Part shown: positions 24,442-37,237 of the stretch, in pieces
Position numbering within the stretch: the stretch's first letter is position 1
Layout of the letters: every line of letters begins with the position of its first letter
Source of the DNA: Solanum dulcamara
Lineage: Eukaryota; Streptophyta; Magnoliopsida; Solanales; Solanaceae
DNA: 64,000 bases
Reading direction: 5' to 3'
Assembly: GCF_947179165.1 (NCBI RefSeq)
Contig: NC_077238.1
Location: 870,501 to 934,500, forward strand
Notes under the pieces: model-generated
The model's database searches: none
Seen by the model: the letters and a program-made list of their open reading frames with translations, nothing else
Told to the model about the DNA's origin: nothing
Translations under genes and position numbers: made by a program

Positions 24442-26715
24442 AGGACAAAAGTTATGGTTTTGAGTTCACAAGAAGAAAAGAAGAAGAACCATGAAAAGTA
24501 TAATTTATAGTATTGAAAACTGAGAACCTTTGTGTTTTGGTTTAATGTGATAATAAGTTAATAACAAACAAAAGATCCACCATTTTATGTGTGTTCAAAT
24601 ATAGGATTTTTAGTCCTTTAAGCTTTGTGAATATTGGGTAATTTTAGGTTAATTAAATATTTAACAAACTCTGTCGGTTAGATTTAAAGAAAATTGTAAA
24701 AAAAAAAATATAGGAAAAACTTATATTGAAGGTGCAATTTTTATAGGTTGTGTTATATTTGATATATTTCTATATTTTAGTACAATTTATATTATTTTTT
24801 ATTTATATTTGTGTGTAGGGTAATAATTGATTTCTATTTTGTATTAGTTTCTAAAATTTGATATGATATTTTTAGTATTCCGAATTAATCTTTTATTGTT
24901 GATTTTTTTTTTTCAAATCTAATCAACTTAATTCATTAAAATTTGATGAAAATTGTAAAAAAGTACTTGCTACTAATAAATTTAAAGGATCAAAAAAGTG
25001 TTTTTTTTTTTTTGCTTGATAGGATCAAAATTTTATATTTTAAAGGACTAATTTAATTTCCCCCAAAATTTAAAGGATCATTTTTCGTCACTTTCTTGAG
25101 GGAAATAGGGTGGGCTTCGATGTCTCCGAAAAGCTGAGGTTATAAAAATAGTTTTGGAATTTTTTTTTGTTCTTCTTTTTTTAGTATATGAAAATAAAAT
25201 ATCTATTAAAAAATAATTTCTTTTATTTTTTTGTTTTATTTGAAAGACTTTTGTTTATTGGAGGAGAAGAAAAAACCTGAGATTTAATAAGATTTTTAAC
25301 TATTTTATATTTTTAAAAAAATTAATTTAAAATAATTAAAAGGATAATAATAGAAAGTAATCTTTAATTTATGTTTTAAAATATTTTTTTAAGGGTGCAC
25401 CATATGTTTTGTGGACCATGATTAACCCTTACGTTTAGTGTGAACTAATTAAATTCATTGGATGATCCATTTTTCATTTGATTTTATATTACAAAGTCAT
25501 ATCACATGAAATTTCTTTGTTAATCAATACTTTTTCATTCATTTTTATTTGTTACAGAATTAATTTATTTAATTTCTCAAATTAAATTAAACTAGATTAA
25601 TTTATTATTTTAAATTTTAAATTTAAAGATTTGAAAATTATACGAAAAATACTATAAGTTGTAATTTTTTTCAAATTGATACAATAAAAAAATACATTTT
25701 AAAATGTAGATCAAAATTCATGTAATCTAACTTTCGAAAAGTAAAATGTGATAAGTAAAAACAAATAGAGAGAATATGTGATTGTATCGAATGATAGAAA
25801 AATGTTCTTTTGGCATGTATTTTGAAGCATTAGAGGCCTTTAGAAGTTTTATTTGCAATTTTTTTTTGGAATGATACTTGAAATATGCTCTTTTTTTATA
25901 ATTAATTTTATGATTTCATCACATACTATTGTTAAATCTCAAAGGATGAAGAAAAATTTAAATTCCTTATATGAATTTGGGCAAACTCTAGCTTATCATG
26001 AGTTAGCTTTGGATTGAGTTAAGATTAAGATCGATTTCTTCATATTACAAATCAGATAATTCACAAGTATAAGCTTCATGTGCTCTTACATATATTTTAC
26101 TCTTATTTTTAAACGTGAACTTCGTAAACTAAAAGAAAAGCTCGTTTTTAAAACTAAACATGAACTTCATTGTACATAAAGGGGAAATGAAATTTGATAG
26201 TAGAATCATAATCCAACTCTAAAATGGAAAAATAATGGAGCCTAATAAAAATTTGACAAAAATCTCAAAATAAATTTCTTACTAAACGTCTCACCAAAGA
26301 TTTTGGCTAAAGTATCAAAATCATTTTTAAAGAATTTCCTGTTTAAAAAGTCAACAATTTTTTTTATGTAATGGACAGAAAGGATTTTTATACATTCCAC
26401 GTAAGTTGAACAAAAAAAATTACTTGTTCAAATGAAAGATAATAAAAAAATAAAAAATAAAAAAATCCTTTTCAACTACTTTGGATGATTTCAGATTAAC
26501 TTTGTACTTGATTGTATTTTTGTTTTCGGTATAAGAGTTATATAAATTAGAATACATGAATTATAAATTTATTTTAATATTTTATGTGAAGTAGCAATCT
26601 CGTAATAGCTAATCCTAGAACAAAATAACCAAATGACTCTTTTCTAAAAGACCTTAGATATAAAATTTTATTCAAATTTATCTATTATAAAATCATATAC
26701 AAATTATACTATACG

Positions 26716-26751
<36 letters not shown>

Positions 26752-26984
26752 CAGATTTAATTTTTAAAAATTGATGAATTTGCTTTGCTTTTAATTTGAA
26801 ATACATAATAATCGAATCAAACTAAGGACATATGGAATCTGAGTGTATGGCTATTATTGGATCGAAGTTACGTTATATTAATGGCATTGGAAAGTTATAC
26901 ACGAATTTCTTGCAACTAGTAATGAGAACATAATTTATTCCATGGATTACAACATTTTAGTTGACTCAAACAATTATATATAAC
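24442..26984. other. AT-rich intergenic DNA upstream of LPR
   Basis: I recognise no gene or bounded element here except a 33-bp (TA)n run at 26717-26749. Homopolymer and AT-rich patches dominate. Confidence 0.6.
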
Positions 26985-27189
26985 CCTCGTCTCAAATTAT
27001 CAATCGTATTTCTCTTTTACATACTTCTAAAGAAACATTAATAAAAAAGACAGATTTTTTATTATTTTGTCCTTATTTATATTTTAAGATATAATTTCTC
27101 TTTGTTATATATTTACTATATCGAGGCGTCTAACGTCGTGTTCAAGCACAATTACTACTAAGGATAAAAATTGTGGGACGGAGGAAATT
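26985..27189. mobile_element. Probable Stowaway-like MITE
   Basis: The left end reads TAACCCTCGTCTCAAATTAT; the right end, reverse complemented, reads CCTCCGTCCCACAATTTT. This is the CTCCCTCCGTCCCA-type terminal repeat common in plant MITEs. Boundaries are approximate. Confidence 0.5.
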
Positions 27190-27665
27190 AAAATGAATTT
27201 TGTCTTGAACTTTTAAAATAACAAATGATTTGAAAAAAATTATTTTTAAAAATCATGACAGATAATTTGAAACGACTGAAGTATATCTATTCTCTTTTGC
27301 TTCTATATAAAATTTAATTCTCGGCCATCTAAATATAGAATAGTATTACATTCTTGAAAGTGAATTAAGGACAAATATGATAAAAGGATCATCAAAATCA
27401 TAATTATTCGATCAGAAATTAATTATTTCTTAGTTACTATAAGGTTTCAACTTTCAAAAAAACAAAAAATTATCTTTATGTGCTGGCCATAAACAAAAGT
27501 TACAATTGGAGCTATATAACTATATAAGTGTATGAATCTTTTCTTTTTTAATGATAATAGCAATTTGCCAATCAATTTATACCCAACTCGTGGTAGATTA
27601 GTGAACCACCAATTGTTGGTCGTCAAGTTTCAAAATTTGATATTTTATTTATATAATATTGTTTG

Positions 27666-27668
<3 letters not shown>

Positions 27669-27745
<77 letters not shown>
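27669..27745. repeat. (TA)n microsatellite, 77 bp
   Basis: Uninterrupted alternating AT across 77 bases. It produces a spurious Tyr-Ile open frame. Confidence 0.97.
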
Positions 27746-27746
<1 letters not shown>

Positions 27747-27975
27747 CGGAACGATATCAGCTTCTTCTCCTAAAGTGGCTTTGCCCCGCAAATTCAACTC
27801 AACCTAACATTTTTTGACACAACATGTATGTACAAATATTTTTTAAATAAAAACCAAATCAAAACTATTGTACAATCATATATATTATTTTGTCATGAGG
27901 TGATTATTTCACCTTTTATGATAATTAGATGAGTCATGTGGGCTCTTTTAGTTCCACATACATATAGTTTTAGCC

Positions 27976-28143
27976 GAAGGGGAGTCTTGGAGTAACTGGT
28001 AAATTTGTTGTTATGTGATCAGGAGGTCACGAGTTTAAGCCTTGAAAACAGCCTCTAAGACTGCGTACAATTGATCCTTGTGGTCAGGCCCTTCTTTGGA
28101 TCCTGCGCATAGCGAGAGTCTTAGTGAACCGAGCTGCCCTTTT
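27976..28143 (+). mobile_element. Full-length SolS-like SINE with 18-bp target duplication
   Basis: The 5' part is tRNA-like (A-box-like GTCTTGGAGTAACTGGT, B-box-like GGTCACGAGTTTAAGCC). The body carries GACTGCGTACAATTGATCC, the end GAGCTGCCC followed by T4. The exact 18-bp repeat ATACATATAGTTTTAGCC flanks it at 27958-27975 and 28144-28161. The short T tail is typical of SINEs mobilised in trans by LINE enzymes. Confidence 0.93.
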
Positions 28144-28161
28144 ATACATATAGTTTTAGCC

Positions 28162-29104
28162 AATTGAATGAGACCATTCTTTTGATTGGGACTTTTTTGA
28201 TGCCTTTTGAGTTTCTTTTTCTAAGTATATATCCTCTTCCCACTCCAAACCAAAACCTAAAGACAAAAAAAGTTGTCAAATCATTCAAGAAAAAAAGGAC
28301 CTCTCTTCTAGACCATTGTTGGAAATTCTAGCCCTTGTAACAGTTGTAAGAAAAGGATATGTAGTAATGGAATAAGGCGTAGTCAGGTAAAAGCAGGAGG
28401 TTTAGAAAATTATACTGTATATTTAAAATAGGATCATTGTTGGATGACCCTTTTTTTAAAGACCCAACCTCCTTGACTTTTCTATATTTGTTATATTTTA
28501 AGTTTCGTTAGTGAAAGTTCTGACTTTGCTATTAAATTTGGTGATTTTTCAAAAAGAAAAAGTTGTACACATAAAGTTAAATTGAAAAATAGTATTTGAA
28601 AATGAAAATTGTGTTCGGACGTCTGCATTTCATTTGAGAAAAAATGTAAAAGTTTCGTGAAGATTTTTTCTTTTTTACTTGAAGTGGTTATTATTTTAAA
28701 AACCCAACCTCAATTTGGAGTAAAAAAATCGAACAATATAAATCAAACAATTTTTTGATTATTTGATTATTTTTTGATGGATACCAAAATTTTAAATCTA
28801 ATCTCATCATAATATTTTTACTCACTTCACTGCTCACTAAGCGAAACTCAGAAGAACCATCTAGCAACTACTTGGTGTTTAATTTGTTTACTTGATACAT
28901 GGACGTTTTCTTGAGGCGGGACCTCCTATCTTGACTCAATAGATTTGGATTATGTATGTACACATGGATGAGTCAAATTGTTGGGCAATTAAGTCAGTGC
29001 TAGATATTTTTAATACTATTGATGGATATGAACATCATGAATTATCTCGTAATAAAAAATGTCTTTTCAAGATTTTTTCTTTCATAATCAGAATTGGAGA
29101 AGAA
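28162..29104. other. AT-rich intergenic DNA
   Basis: No supported gene. The last 150 bases, immediately left of the LTR-like element, continue on its right side (31353 onwards) as ordinary non-coding sequence. Confidence 0.55.
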
Positions 29105-31041
29105 TGTTACGATCCGAATCCGAGTGTGATGGCACTCATCTCAATCCATCGAGATAAGTCAGCCTAATATCCAACGAAAAGTAGATGCAGAAGAAAAAGA
29201 AAAGAATCAAAATTTAACTTAAGCGAAAACACGTAAAAGAAACTCAACATCCCCCAAGATTGGTTGTCACGTGTACAAGCTACTAATTTATTATCGAAGT
29301 ACGAAAAGAAATACAGCCACAATGTATTTGTCTCTAGAATATGACTAAAAACATAAGAAAAGAGCAAAAGGTGTCCGCTAGATGAATGTAACAGCTACCT
29401 TAACACTCGGAATGAGAGCCTCGGATGTAGTAGAAAATGCTACAAGATCAAGCAGGTCCGGGCTCACAACCTACACAAGTGTGGAAGCAAGGGGTGAGTA
29501 CCAAACAATACGGTACTCAGCAAGTGGATAGCTAAAACTAAGCAAAGCTTAATAGATACAAGTACTCCTGTCCTCCCAACCCAACCTCCTTAACTACAAC
29601 CTACATAAAATCAGTCCAACTCTACACTTGTACAATAACAACAGTAATACAGTCCACAAATACTCATCAATAGTCTCGTCAATGAATAATACCAAGTCAA
29701 GTTCAGCACACACAGAGCAATATGGGGATAAACACAAATTCACAAATATCAACAAAATGCGATGCAATGCAATGAAATGATGCATGTCTGTCCTATCGGT
29801 ACACATCCGCTGAATCACAGTCCGGAACCCATAGGGGACATTTCTGTCCATGTAACCTGCCACGGAACGTGTGGCCCATCCCCTCAACATATATATCTTG
29901 CCACGGAGCGTGTGGCCCGACCTCTTTTATTTCATAATACTTGCCACGGAGCGTGTGGCCCGACCCTTTTATTTCATATCATTTTCAGTCTCAACACAAT
30001 ATGTCAGAACCAATGCAATCAACTCATGTTCATATAATTCACGATAATAACATGACAATAACAATATTTTTTTCCTATCTCACATCAACATAGTCATTTC
30101 ACATGTCCAAAATAAATCCACAATCACAATATATCAATTCCACCAATACATGTCATTAGATCACCATTTTATACCCCTCATCTTCATTTTTTAAGGCCAA
30201 TCATATAGTCAATAATCCAGTCTAATTCTCATTACTCCCTAGTACACATAACACGGAAATACAAGCATCTACAAGCTTAAAACTAAGGTTTAAAAATTCA
30301 CTTGCCTTAATTAATCAAGCAATTACTCCGGTACTTGAGCCTTCCCTTTTCGTTGGGCCTCCAAATAAGTATAATCTAATCAAACAAATAACCACAATAA
30401 GATTTCAAAACTAACAACATTCATATTATTATATGTCTCGCCTAGACCCAAAACCTACCCAAATCTATAATCAAGTTCCTAATATTGATGTCAAATAACA
30501 TGTCAACTCTCATATTTTCAAATTTTAAGCCTAGGGTTAGGTTCTAATTTCCCCAATATCATAAATTTAATGGAATTCATAAAATATAATATACCTAATA
30601 TTTAATTATCTATCTCAATATATCAAAATTCGAGAACTAACTCATTCTATGTCATTGAAGTCAAATCTGAAATTTTCTTTCCGATTATGTTCACTCATGA
30701 TAAAATAAACTCACATGTCAAATTTCAGCTAAAACAGATCGTTATTCGACCCCCAAATCAAGATTTTATATGAAGAACTCTAGGCTCATATTTTCTTATT
30801 TCAACATTGTTTCTCCACCAATATACCCTAAAAATATGTTCATAATCACATGAAAATTTAATGAAAAGGATGGGAATAATTACCTTGACGCTTTGAAATG
30901 AAAATCCCTATTTTTCTCTTTTCCTTTATTTTTCTTTTTCCCCTTTCTTTTCTTTCATCCTCCGTATTTTTTTTTCTCTCCCAGTTTTTGTAACGTGCGT
31001 CGCTGTTCTCTCTTTTTGTGTTCGTTATATAATGCCATCAG

Positions 31042-31077
<36 letters not shown>

Positions 31078-31352
31078 CTTTTCTTTTATTATTTTTTTTT
31101 CTCTTCCAAACTAATTATGTATTAAAATTTAGAAACCCTACTAACCTATTTTAATAAATATAAGAAAAGTGGTATAGAATATTAAATAAATTAACACTTT
31201 AGCCCATTAATTAAATTAATTCTCTAAAATTATCCCTCAACTAATTAACCAAAATTACCGAATAGTCCAAATAACCCATTAAAATTTTACGGAAAGGGTC
31301 TCGTATGAAAGGAGGAGGACTCGTTCTCAAAATGACCTAATGGGTCATTACA
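29105..31352. mobile_element. Solo-LTR-like Gypsy element, 2.25 kb
   Basis: Left end TGTTACGATCC, right end GGGTCATTACA: an imperfect terminal inverted repeat, 8 of 11 positions. Internal landmarks shared with the element at 40177-42082 include a GAGTACCAAACAATACGGTA-like block about 380 bp from the left end, a short-period GC-rich tandem repeat at about 750 bp, and a T-rich stretch before the right end. No gag-pol coding is present. The flanks AAGAA and ACGAG match at only 3 of 5 positions, so a target duplication is not shown; strand is not set. Confidence 0.72.
29858..29984. repeat. Three copies of a GC-rich motif in LTR-like element
   Basis: Units starting at 29858, 29899 and 29942 each carry TGCCACGGARCGTGTGGCCC; spacing is 41 and 43 bp. 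The core CCACGGARCGTGTGG is a near-palindrome, as expected of a protein-binding site in an LTR promoter region (inference). Confidence 0.9.
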
Positions 31353-31930
31353 ACGAGATAATTAAGAAGACCTATTGAGAATGTGGTGTAATGCTACTTA
31401 TATCGAACCTAACCTGCATGATTCAAGTCTACTATGATATCATTTGGATCGATTTAGCAAAATTCAAGATATAGCAATTTCACAATGTTGTTTGACTCAA
31501 ACAACATCGATCTAACTATTGATGAAATCAAATTAAAGTGCCACCAAAAAAACACCTCCAACAAAATAATACCCTCTTTTTAAACTAATAATATTATTCA
31601 TCATTGCATTTCATTGACAATAATTCATGAATGTATACTAAGCCCACTGCTTTTAGTTTATTCAATCAGAAATCATGACCCATTTTTCTATAGATACAAC
31701 CTGAAGTTTTGAGTAATGATGAATTTGTTTAGAAGAAAATCATTGCATTTTCTGGTCTGGAAATACATATACATTAATACATTGTGGATTTCCAATGTGT
31801 TAAGCACTTGGCCTATATGAATTCTTCACCAACGTCATGTCTCTTGTGGACTTGTAGTCATTTTTGCACTTGCCAACAAAAAAAAATCATTTCTTTTACA
31901 GAAAATATTATTCCCATTTTATTGTTAGGT

Positions 31931-32131
31931 TGATCACAAAGGGTCGAAAGCTTTGTAGTAACGATAAAGTTATTTTCGTGTGACTTATAACTCATGAATC
32001 TGAGTCGTGGAAAAAATCACTAATATTTGCATTAGGATAGGTTGTCTACATCACACCCCGTGAGGTCCATCTCTTTTACGGACCATGTTTAAATGTAAAA
32101 TACTTTTGCACAAGCCGCCTTTTTTTTTTTG
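31931..32131 (+). mobile_element. SolS-like SINE, diverged full-length copy
   Basis: Recognisable blocks are TTATTTTCGTGTGACTTATA, GTTGTCTACATCACACCCCG and a 3' end TGCACAAGCCGCC followed by eleven Ts. The 7-bp repeat GTTAGGT flanks it at 31924-31930 and 32132-32138. Age is shown by many substitutions compared with the copy at 27976. Confidence 0.8.
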
Positions 32132-32138
32132 GTTAGGT

Positions 32139-33879
32139 ATACATACTTTATGTTTATGTTAAATACACTCATGATATCAAAAATGTTAGCACTATCAGAT
32201 AACTTATAAGATAATTATAGATAATTTTTTATGGTAATCATTCACTAATAACATAATAAAACAGTAAATAGACTGATATATATAACATGATAAACTACAA
32301 TAACATTATAAAAAGATTTTATACTGTTAATATATATAATTTAAAATTCAGATGGGTGATGAATCTAGGGACACATTGAACAGACCAATTCCTATTAGTT
32401 AGTCTTGGGCTCTCAGATCCCAACATGGATCAAACTCTCTGGGCCCAAAGAGGATATTGTAGGAGAAGAATTGGGCAGATAATGGGCTGCAAGTTCTTTT
32501 CTACCATTGAGTGGGCTTGAGCTAGAGAATCTAATTTGACTTTCTACAATTATTAAAAGTTGGAGGAAATATTTAGCATTTACCATTTAACGGCACGATT
32601 TTCTCTTTAAATCGATTAGTCTTTAATTTTTTTAATTTAAAAAATTAAACTTATATATAGTGAGGCATAATTTCTTTAAGGATACAATATAAAAATATAA
32701 ATTTATACTCTGTAAACATTATTTTCTCTGAGGGGCAAAAATAAAGATCAGCATAAAATAGAGGTAAAACTGCAAATGGCCCTTTGTTTAAAGCATACAT
32801 AAAGGAGTAAGACCCAATTTATCTCCATTTAATTGAAGTTTGAATCTTACTAATTCATACATTAAGTGTACTACAACCACTTATTAACTCTTAATAAATC
32901 TTAATTATTCAAATTTATAATCTTATAATCATTGAAACATTCACTTAAACGTGAGGCAAATGTAACATTTATCACTATTTTATTTTACAATCATCAAGCA
33001 CTCCATCTATACAACCTACGGTTACTATCAACAATATTAAAACATTTTCATGAGCCAGGATATTCCATGGGATTAGCAATAAAAATGGATCAAAAATCTA
33101 GTTATGTCAAATGAGTGTAATCAAATGATGAACCCACTTGGCTTGTTGGAAAGTGTACCTGCACAGTATGTCCTACTCTCAACTACTAGTAAAATAAACT
33201 TTATTACAACATACAAATATATACCCACTCCCAACCATTTCTTTTAACTTTTGGTGGTCCATGACATAACTTCACAGCAACCACGTGACTTGTGCGTGCC
33301 CATCCACCTAACAAACCATTCCCCATATTTATATTTTTGCGGTACACAAAAGGTGTCCAAACACAAACCAAATTCTTACATTGCCCAATGTCACACCTTG
33401 TCTCTTCAAAATCCCACTTTGCTTAGTTTTCGACTGCGATATCTGATACGTATTGAGGTCTAACCACACTGTAAAATTTCATATGAGAGGCAAAACATGA
33501 CGTAATAAAGCCGTGCTACTCCATCATAACCTACTACTTCACCATAATCTTTGTCATATCCAGAATTTGAAATCAAGCCTGTCAAACTCCCACTTTAATA
33601 CTTAAAAAACTCAGAAAATATGTCTTAGTTGACTATATATTCCTCAAAACTACAAAGCATACCTTGTTAATAAAAACATAATCTTCGACTATCATAATAA
33701 TAATACTAAAATAAGGAGAATTATACAACAATGTAAATTGTAGCATTAGCAAGAAAATACATATTAAACATCATATATCTTCTGATGTTAAATAGAACAA
33801 GATTGAGGACCTAAAATACTCCTCATCCTCAGACCATTACTTCAATTCCCACATTACAAAATACACACTAAAACCGCAC
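32139..33879. other. Intergenic region 3' of HIPP gene
   Basis: No gene is supported. The right 200-300 bases should contain the HIPP 3' UTR. A CACGTG G-box core lies near 33282. Small open frames here have no recognisable content. Confidence 0.55.
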
Positions 33880-35926
33880 TCACATAATGGAACAACTACT
33901 AGGATTCTCATCACTAAACATATGAGTATTAGTGGCAGATTGATCAGCAGCAGCAGCAGCAGCAGATGTGTAATAATAAGGATCAGCATAGGAAGTGTAT
34001 GGGACTTGACCATAATTACTATTGTTATAGTAATAACCAGTAGCTGGAGGAATGAACGGAGACCGATTGTACATCACTTCAGGTTGTTGTTGTTGTTGTT
34101 GTTGATGTTGCATAGCATGCCTGTTAGGAAAATTCATTAGCATTTGTGATGGATTGTACTGATGTTGTTGACCTCCACTGTTCATGTTCATTAGCATTGA
34201 GGCAGTTGATGGATGATGATGACCACCGGTGGCTAAAGATCCCGGTATAGCATTGTTTGGGTGAACTTGAAATCCTCCTCCACCGTTCAACATTGCAGCA
34301 ATGTTGGCGTTATTATTAGTAGTAGTAGTACCATTGTTGTTATTTCCATGAAAACCAGCAAGATTCATCATTGCATTTATGTCATTTCCTCCCACCATTC
34401 CCATTTTCGCAGCCTCACCAAGATTGGCATTTGCACCTAAGTGAGCAGCAGCAGAAGCAGCATTGTTTATGTTCATGTTCAGTTTCATTGCAGCCAATGT
34501 TCTTTGGTCAATGCCACCACTTCCAGGATTTGCCTTCATTGTCATATTCTGAATAGGACCTGTTTTCTTGCCATTGGAAGCAACATTGTTGTTGTTTACT
34601 TTACCATTGACCATAGCAGCTGCCATAGCTTTCTTTGCATTGTTGTTTGCTTCTGCTTGTTGTCTAAGAAGAGCCATTTGTCTTGTTCCATCTCTCACAA
34701 ACCTCATCTCTTCCTCAGGATAACCATCATCATCCTCATCATCATCATCCTCATCGAGATAATCGATTTCCTCTGGCACAAGATTGAACTTTTGCTGGTT
34801 CTTGATTATACCTTGTTGCTTTTGATTTTTGTTCTTGTTGTTGTTATCTTTGATGCAGTTGGGGTTTTGTTGTTTCTGACTTTGATTAGTATAATTCTGA
34901 GACCAAAGCTCAGCATGCTTACCAGCCTTAACTAATTTTTTAATCAAAGTTCCAGAATCAACACTACCAGAAACAGTCACTTTTTGCTGCTCAGAGTCAA
35001 TGTTTATTTGGTAAACACCTATGCCATAAAGAGGGCAAAATCAAACAAGAAATGTTTTAAAATTGATTAAACCATAAAAGGCACTTAATGTAAATGCATC
35101 AAACAACATAAAGTTCTAGACTTTTCATGACAAGAATCATTCATGAAACAATAATCTATCAATTAATTATTATTTCATCCAAAAAGGCAAGGAAAAGCAG
35201 TATGTGAACACCATAAAGAAACAGAACACATTTAAATTAAAGCAAACATGTACAAATTTAAAGAATGAAACTGAGAAAAAGCAAACATGTACAAATTTAA
35301 ATTAAACCCCAAAAGGCTGAGGAAAGTGACAAATCACAAAACCTCAAGTTCTAGTCTTTTAAGGAAAGAAAAATCAAAATGCAAGAATAAGCAGTTAGTG
35401 AACACCAGAAAAAAACAAAAACTGAGCAAAGCTACAATCTTTACAACTATCTTAAAATAGTTAAAATTAATTAAACCCCAAAAGGCTAAGGTAAGTAAAA
35501 AATTCATCAAACAACTTCAAGTTCTAGTCTTTTCATGACATGAATACTTAAAAAGAAACATAAGCCACTCAAATTAATAACTATTTCATCTCAAAAGACA
35601 AGGAAAAGAAATTAGTGAACTTTCAAGAATGAAACTAAGAAAAAGCTAAAATCTTAACAACAATCTCAAAAATAGTGAAAAAGTAAAGAACCTTCAATTC
35701 TCTGAAGGAGCTTCTTCACTTTCTGCTTGCAACCATCACAATGTATGTTTACTCTGAGCACACAAGTCTAAACAAAAACAAGAAAATGGTAAACTACTAA
35801 AGGGCAAAAAGCAAAACAAACAAGCAGATAACTTTACAAGAAAACAGAAACAAAAAAACCAACTTTTTACAAAGGGGAAAACACTACCTGAATCTTGAGT
35901 AGCTTAAAGTCTTCATCTTTAGTCAT
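33880..35926 (-). CDS. HIPP: Heavy-metal-associated isoprenylated plant protein (HIPP32/33/34 type), 3 exons
   Basis: Exons: 35926-35888, 35767-35692, 35018-33880; 1254 nt, 417 aa. One HMA domain (about 10-75) opens with [20 protein letters not shown], whose CDGC (23-26) supplies the metal-binding cysteines. A long low-complexity region follows: an acidic stretch ([12 protein letters not shown]), many Asn, Met, Ala and Gln runs, then a Tyr-rich tail. The last four residues CSIM form a farnesylation CaaX box (Cys 414). Family members bind metals and interact with partners at membranes or nucleus; which metal is unknown. The very short first exon (13 codons) and the domain split across the second and third exons match the long-tail HIPP subgroup. 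A 5' UTR intron is likely (about 35939-36173). I cannot distinguish HIPP32, 33 and 34 orthology. Confidence 0.93.
35067..35640. repeat. Three imperfect tandem repeats in HIPP intron 2
   Basis: Units starting near 35067, 35303 and 35472 share TTAAACCCCAAAAGGCT, CAAGTTCTAGTCTTTT and a block ending in AGTTAGTGAACACC (variants in each). Unit lengths are about 236, 169 and 150 bp. Non-coding; contained wholly in the intron 35019-35691. Confidence 0.78.
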
Positions 35927-35938
35927 TTCTTCAAATCT

Positions 35939-36173
35939 CTACAAAGAGAAACAGTATAATATAAACACAAAACTACATATACTTAAAAACAGACAAATGT
36001 AGGAGGGTTAAACAGACTATATGAGTTTCAAGATTCTATCTTTTTTCACTCTTTTCTTCAGAAAAAAAAAACAAAGAAGAGCAAATGGGGAAGAGACATT
36101 TTTACAAACAAAACAAATGCAAAACACACAAAACAATTTTTTTAAAAAAGAAAATGTTCAAGACTGTACTTAC
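35939..36173 (-). other. Probable 5' UTR intron of HIPP
   Basis: On the minus strand a donor CTCT/GTAAGTACAG (36174/36173) pairs with a pyrimidine-rich acceptor TTTCTCTTTGTAG (35939), 12 nt before the ATG. Both signals are strong. The upstream leader would lie above 36174. Confidence 0.65.
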
Positions 36174-36819
36174 AGAGAAAAAGGAGAAGTGTAGAGTGTC
36201 GACTGAAGCAAAGTTGTATAGTGAATTAGCTTTAACTCTGAATTGTGAAATGATGTGATTTAACGTTAAATACTGTGAAAAACAAAAGGAAAAAAATATT
36301 TTTAAAAAAATTTTAAAATGAAGAACAGTGACTTGACAAGCTGACTTCTATCCCTGTCCTCTTTGTTACATGCTATATCTATCACCCCTGTTAGACTTAG
36401 AGTTTTGTTTCATATTTATTTCCTCTAATTTTGAACGTGCAAAAATAAATAATTTAATTTATATAAAATTAAATAATTAAATACACATATTTTTTAGGTC
36501 AATTCGCATCCTACATGACATCCTATGTATATCATATCACATAATATTTGTATATTTATTGGATCAACTTTATATAAATTTAGTTGTGTACTTATTCATA
36601 CCCACAATTGAAGGACCTAGATATCGCTTAAATCAAATTAAATGACTATTCATATATTATGATTATATAATACTCTCTCTTCTCTCCGAATAACTATTGT
36701 TTTAGTTCATTTCATGTCTATTTAGTAAAATAATAAACGTAAGATATTGTTAGATGCTTCCCAACATATCATTATTAAGAAGAATTTTTTTTTAATATCT
36801 CTTTGTTTAAATTTGTTTT

Positions 36820-37237
36820 GTCGGATCTATTTTCTGATTGTGAATGGATCAAGAGGATTTGCACTGAAATGAACCAATGGACTGGAGTTCATATAGAGAG
36901 GAGGGAATCAAGAGAAAGCAGTGGAAGTGATTGCAGCGTTATGGGAAGCTGTTATCTATCATGTGTGGAGGAATAGAAACTGAATTTTTTTTAGAGGTTC
37001 TAATGTTAACACTGATATAGTTATTACTCGGATAAAGCAGGATTTTGTAATTAAACTAGACTACGTTAGGAAATCAAAAAAGGCTCAAAGGAGTAAATCT
37101 GGTTACAGAGATTCTTTGTGTAAATTAGAGCTCAACTAGAGGCCTCATCTTCCTTGCATGTGGCAAGGGGTTAGGTGCTCTTTAGGTGTATTGTTTTGAT
37201 GTTAATGGTAATCTTTACATAGTTATCAAAAAAAAAA
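36820..37237 (+). mobile_element. 5'-truncated LINE (L1-type) 3' end, dead
   Basis: Fragments encode EWIKRICTEMNQWTGV and, in another frame, AVEVIAALWEAVIYHVWRNRN, then a stop and IFFRGSN. This resembles the reverse-transcriptase zinc-binding tail of plant LINEs. At least one frameshift and one in-frame stop are present. A ten-base A run (37228-37237) marks the 3' end. No target duplication was found. The flanks may be halves of an older MITE (TACTCTCTC near 36672, TGAGGGAG near 37346). Confidence 0.75.

Noticed and set aside
27532..27807. Plus-strand open frame with a Tyr-Ile run
   Set aside because: It is produced by the 77-bp TA run; no conserved content on either side.
29762..30037. Plus-strand 91-codon frame with repeated Cys-Gly-Pro motifs
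   Set aside because: Generated by the three GC-rich repeats of the LTR-like element.
34371..34935. Plus-strand open frames antisense to HIPP
   Set aside because: They are mirror images of the Asn/Gln-rich codon runs on the coding strand; no family resemblance.
20304..36240. Metal-homeostasis gene cluster (LPR and HIPP)
   Set aside because: Only two genes with 9.6 kb of repeats between them and no shared regulatory signal; chance proximity is the simpler reading.
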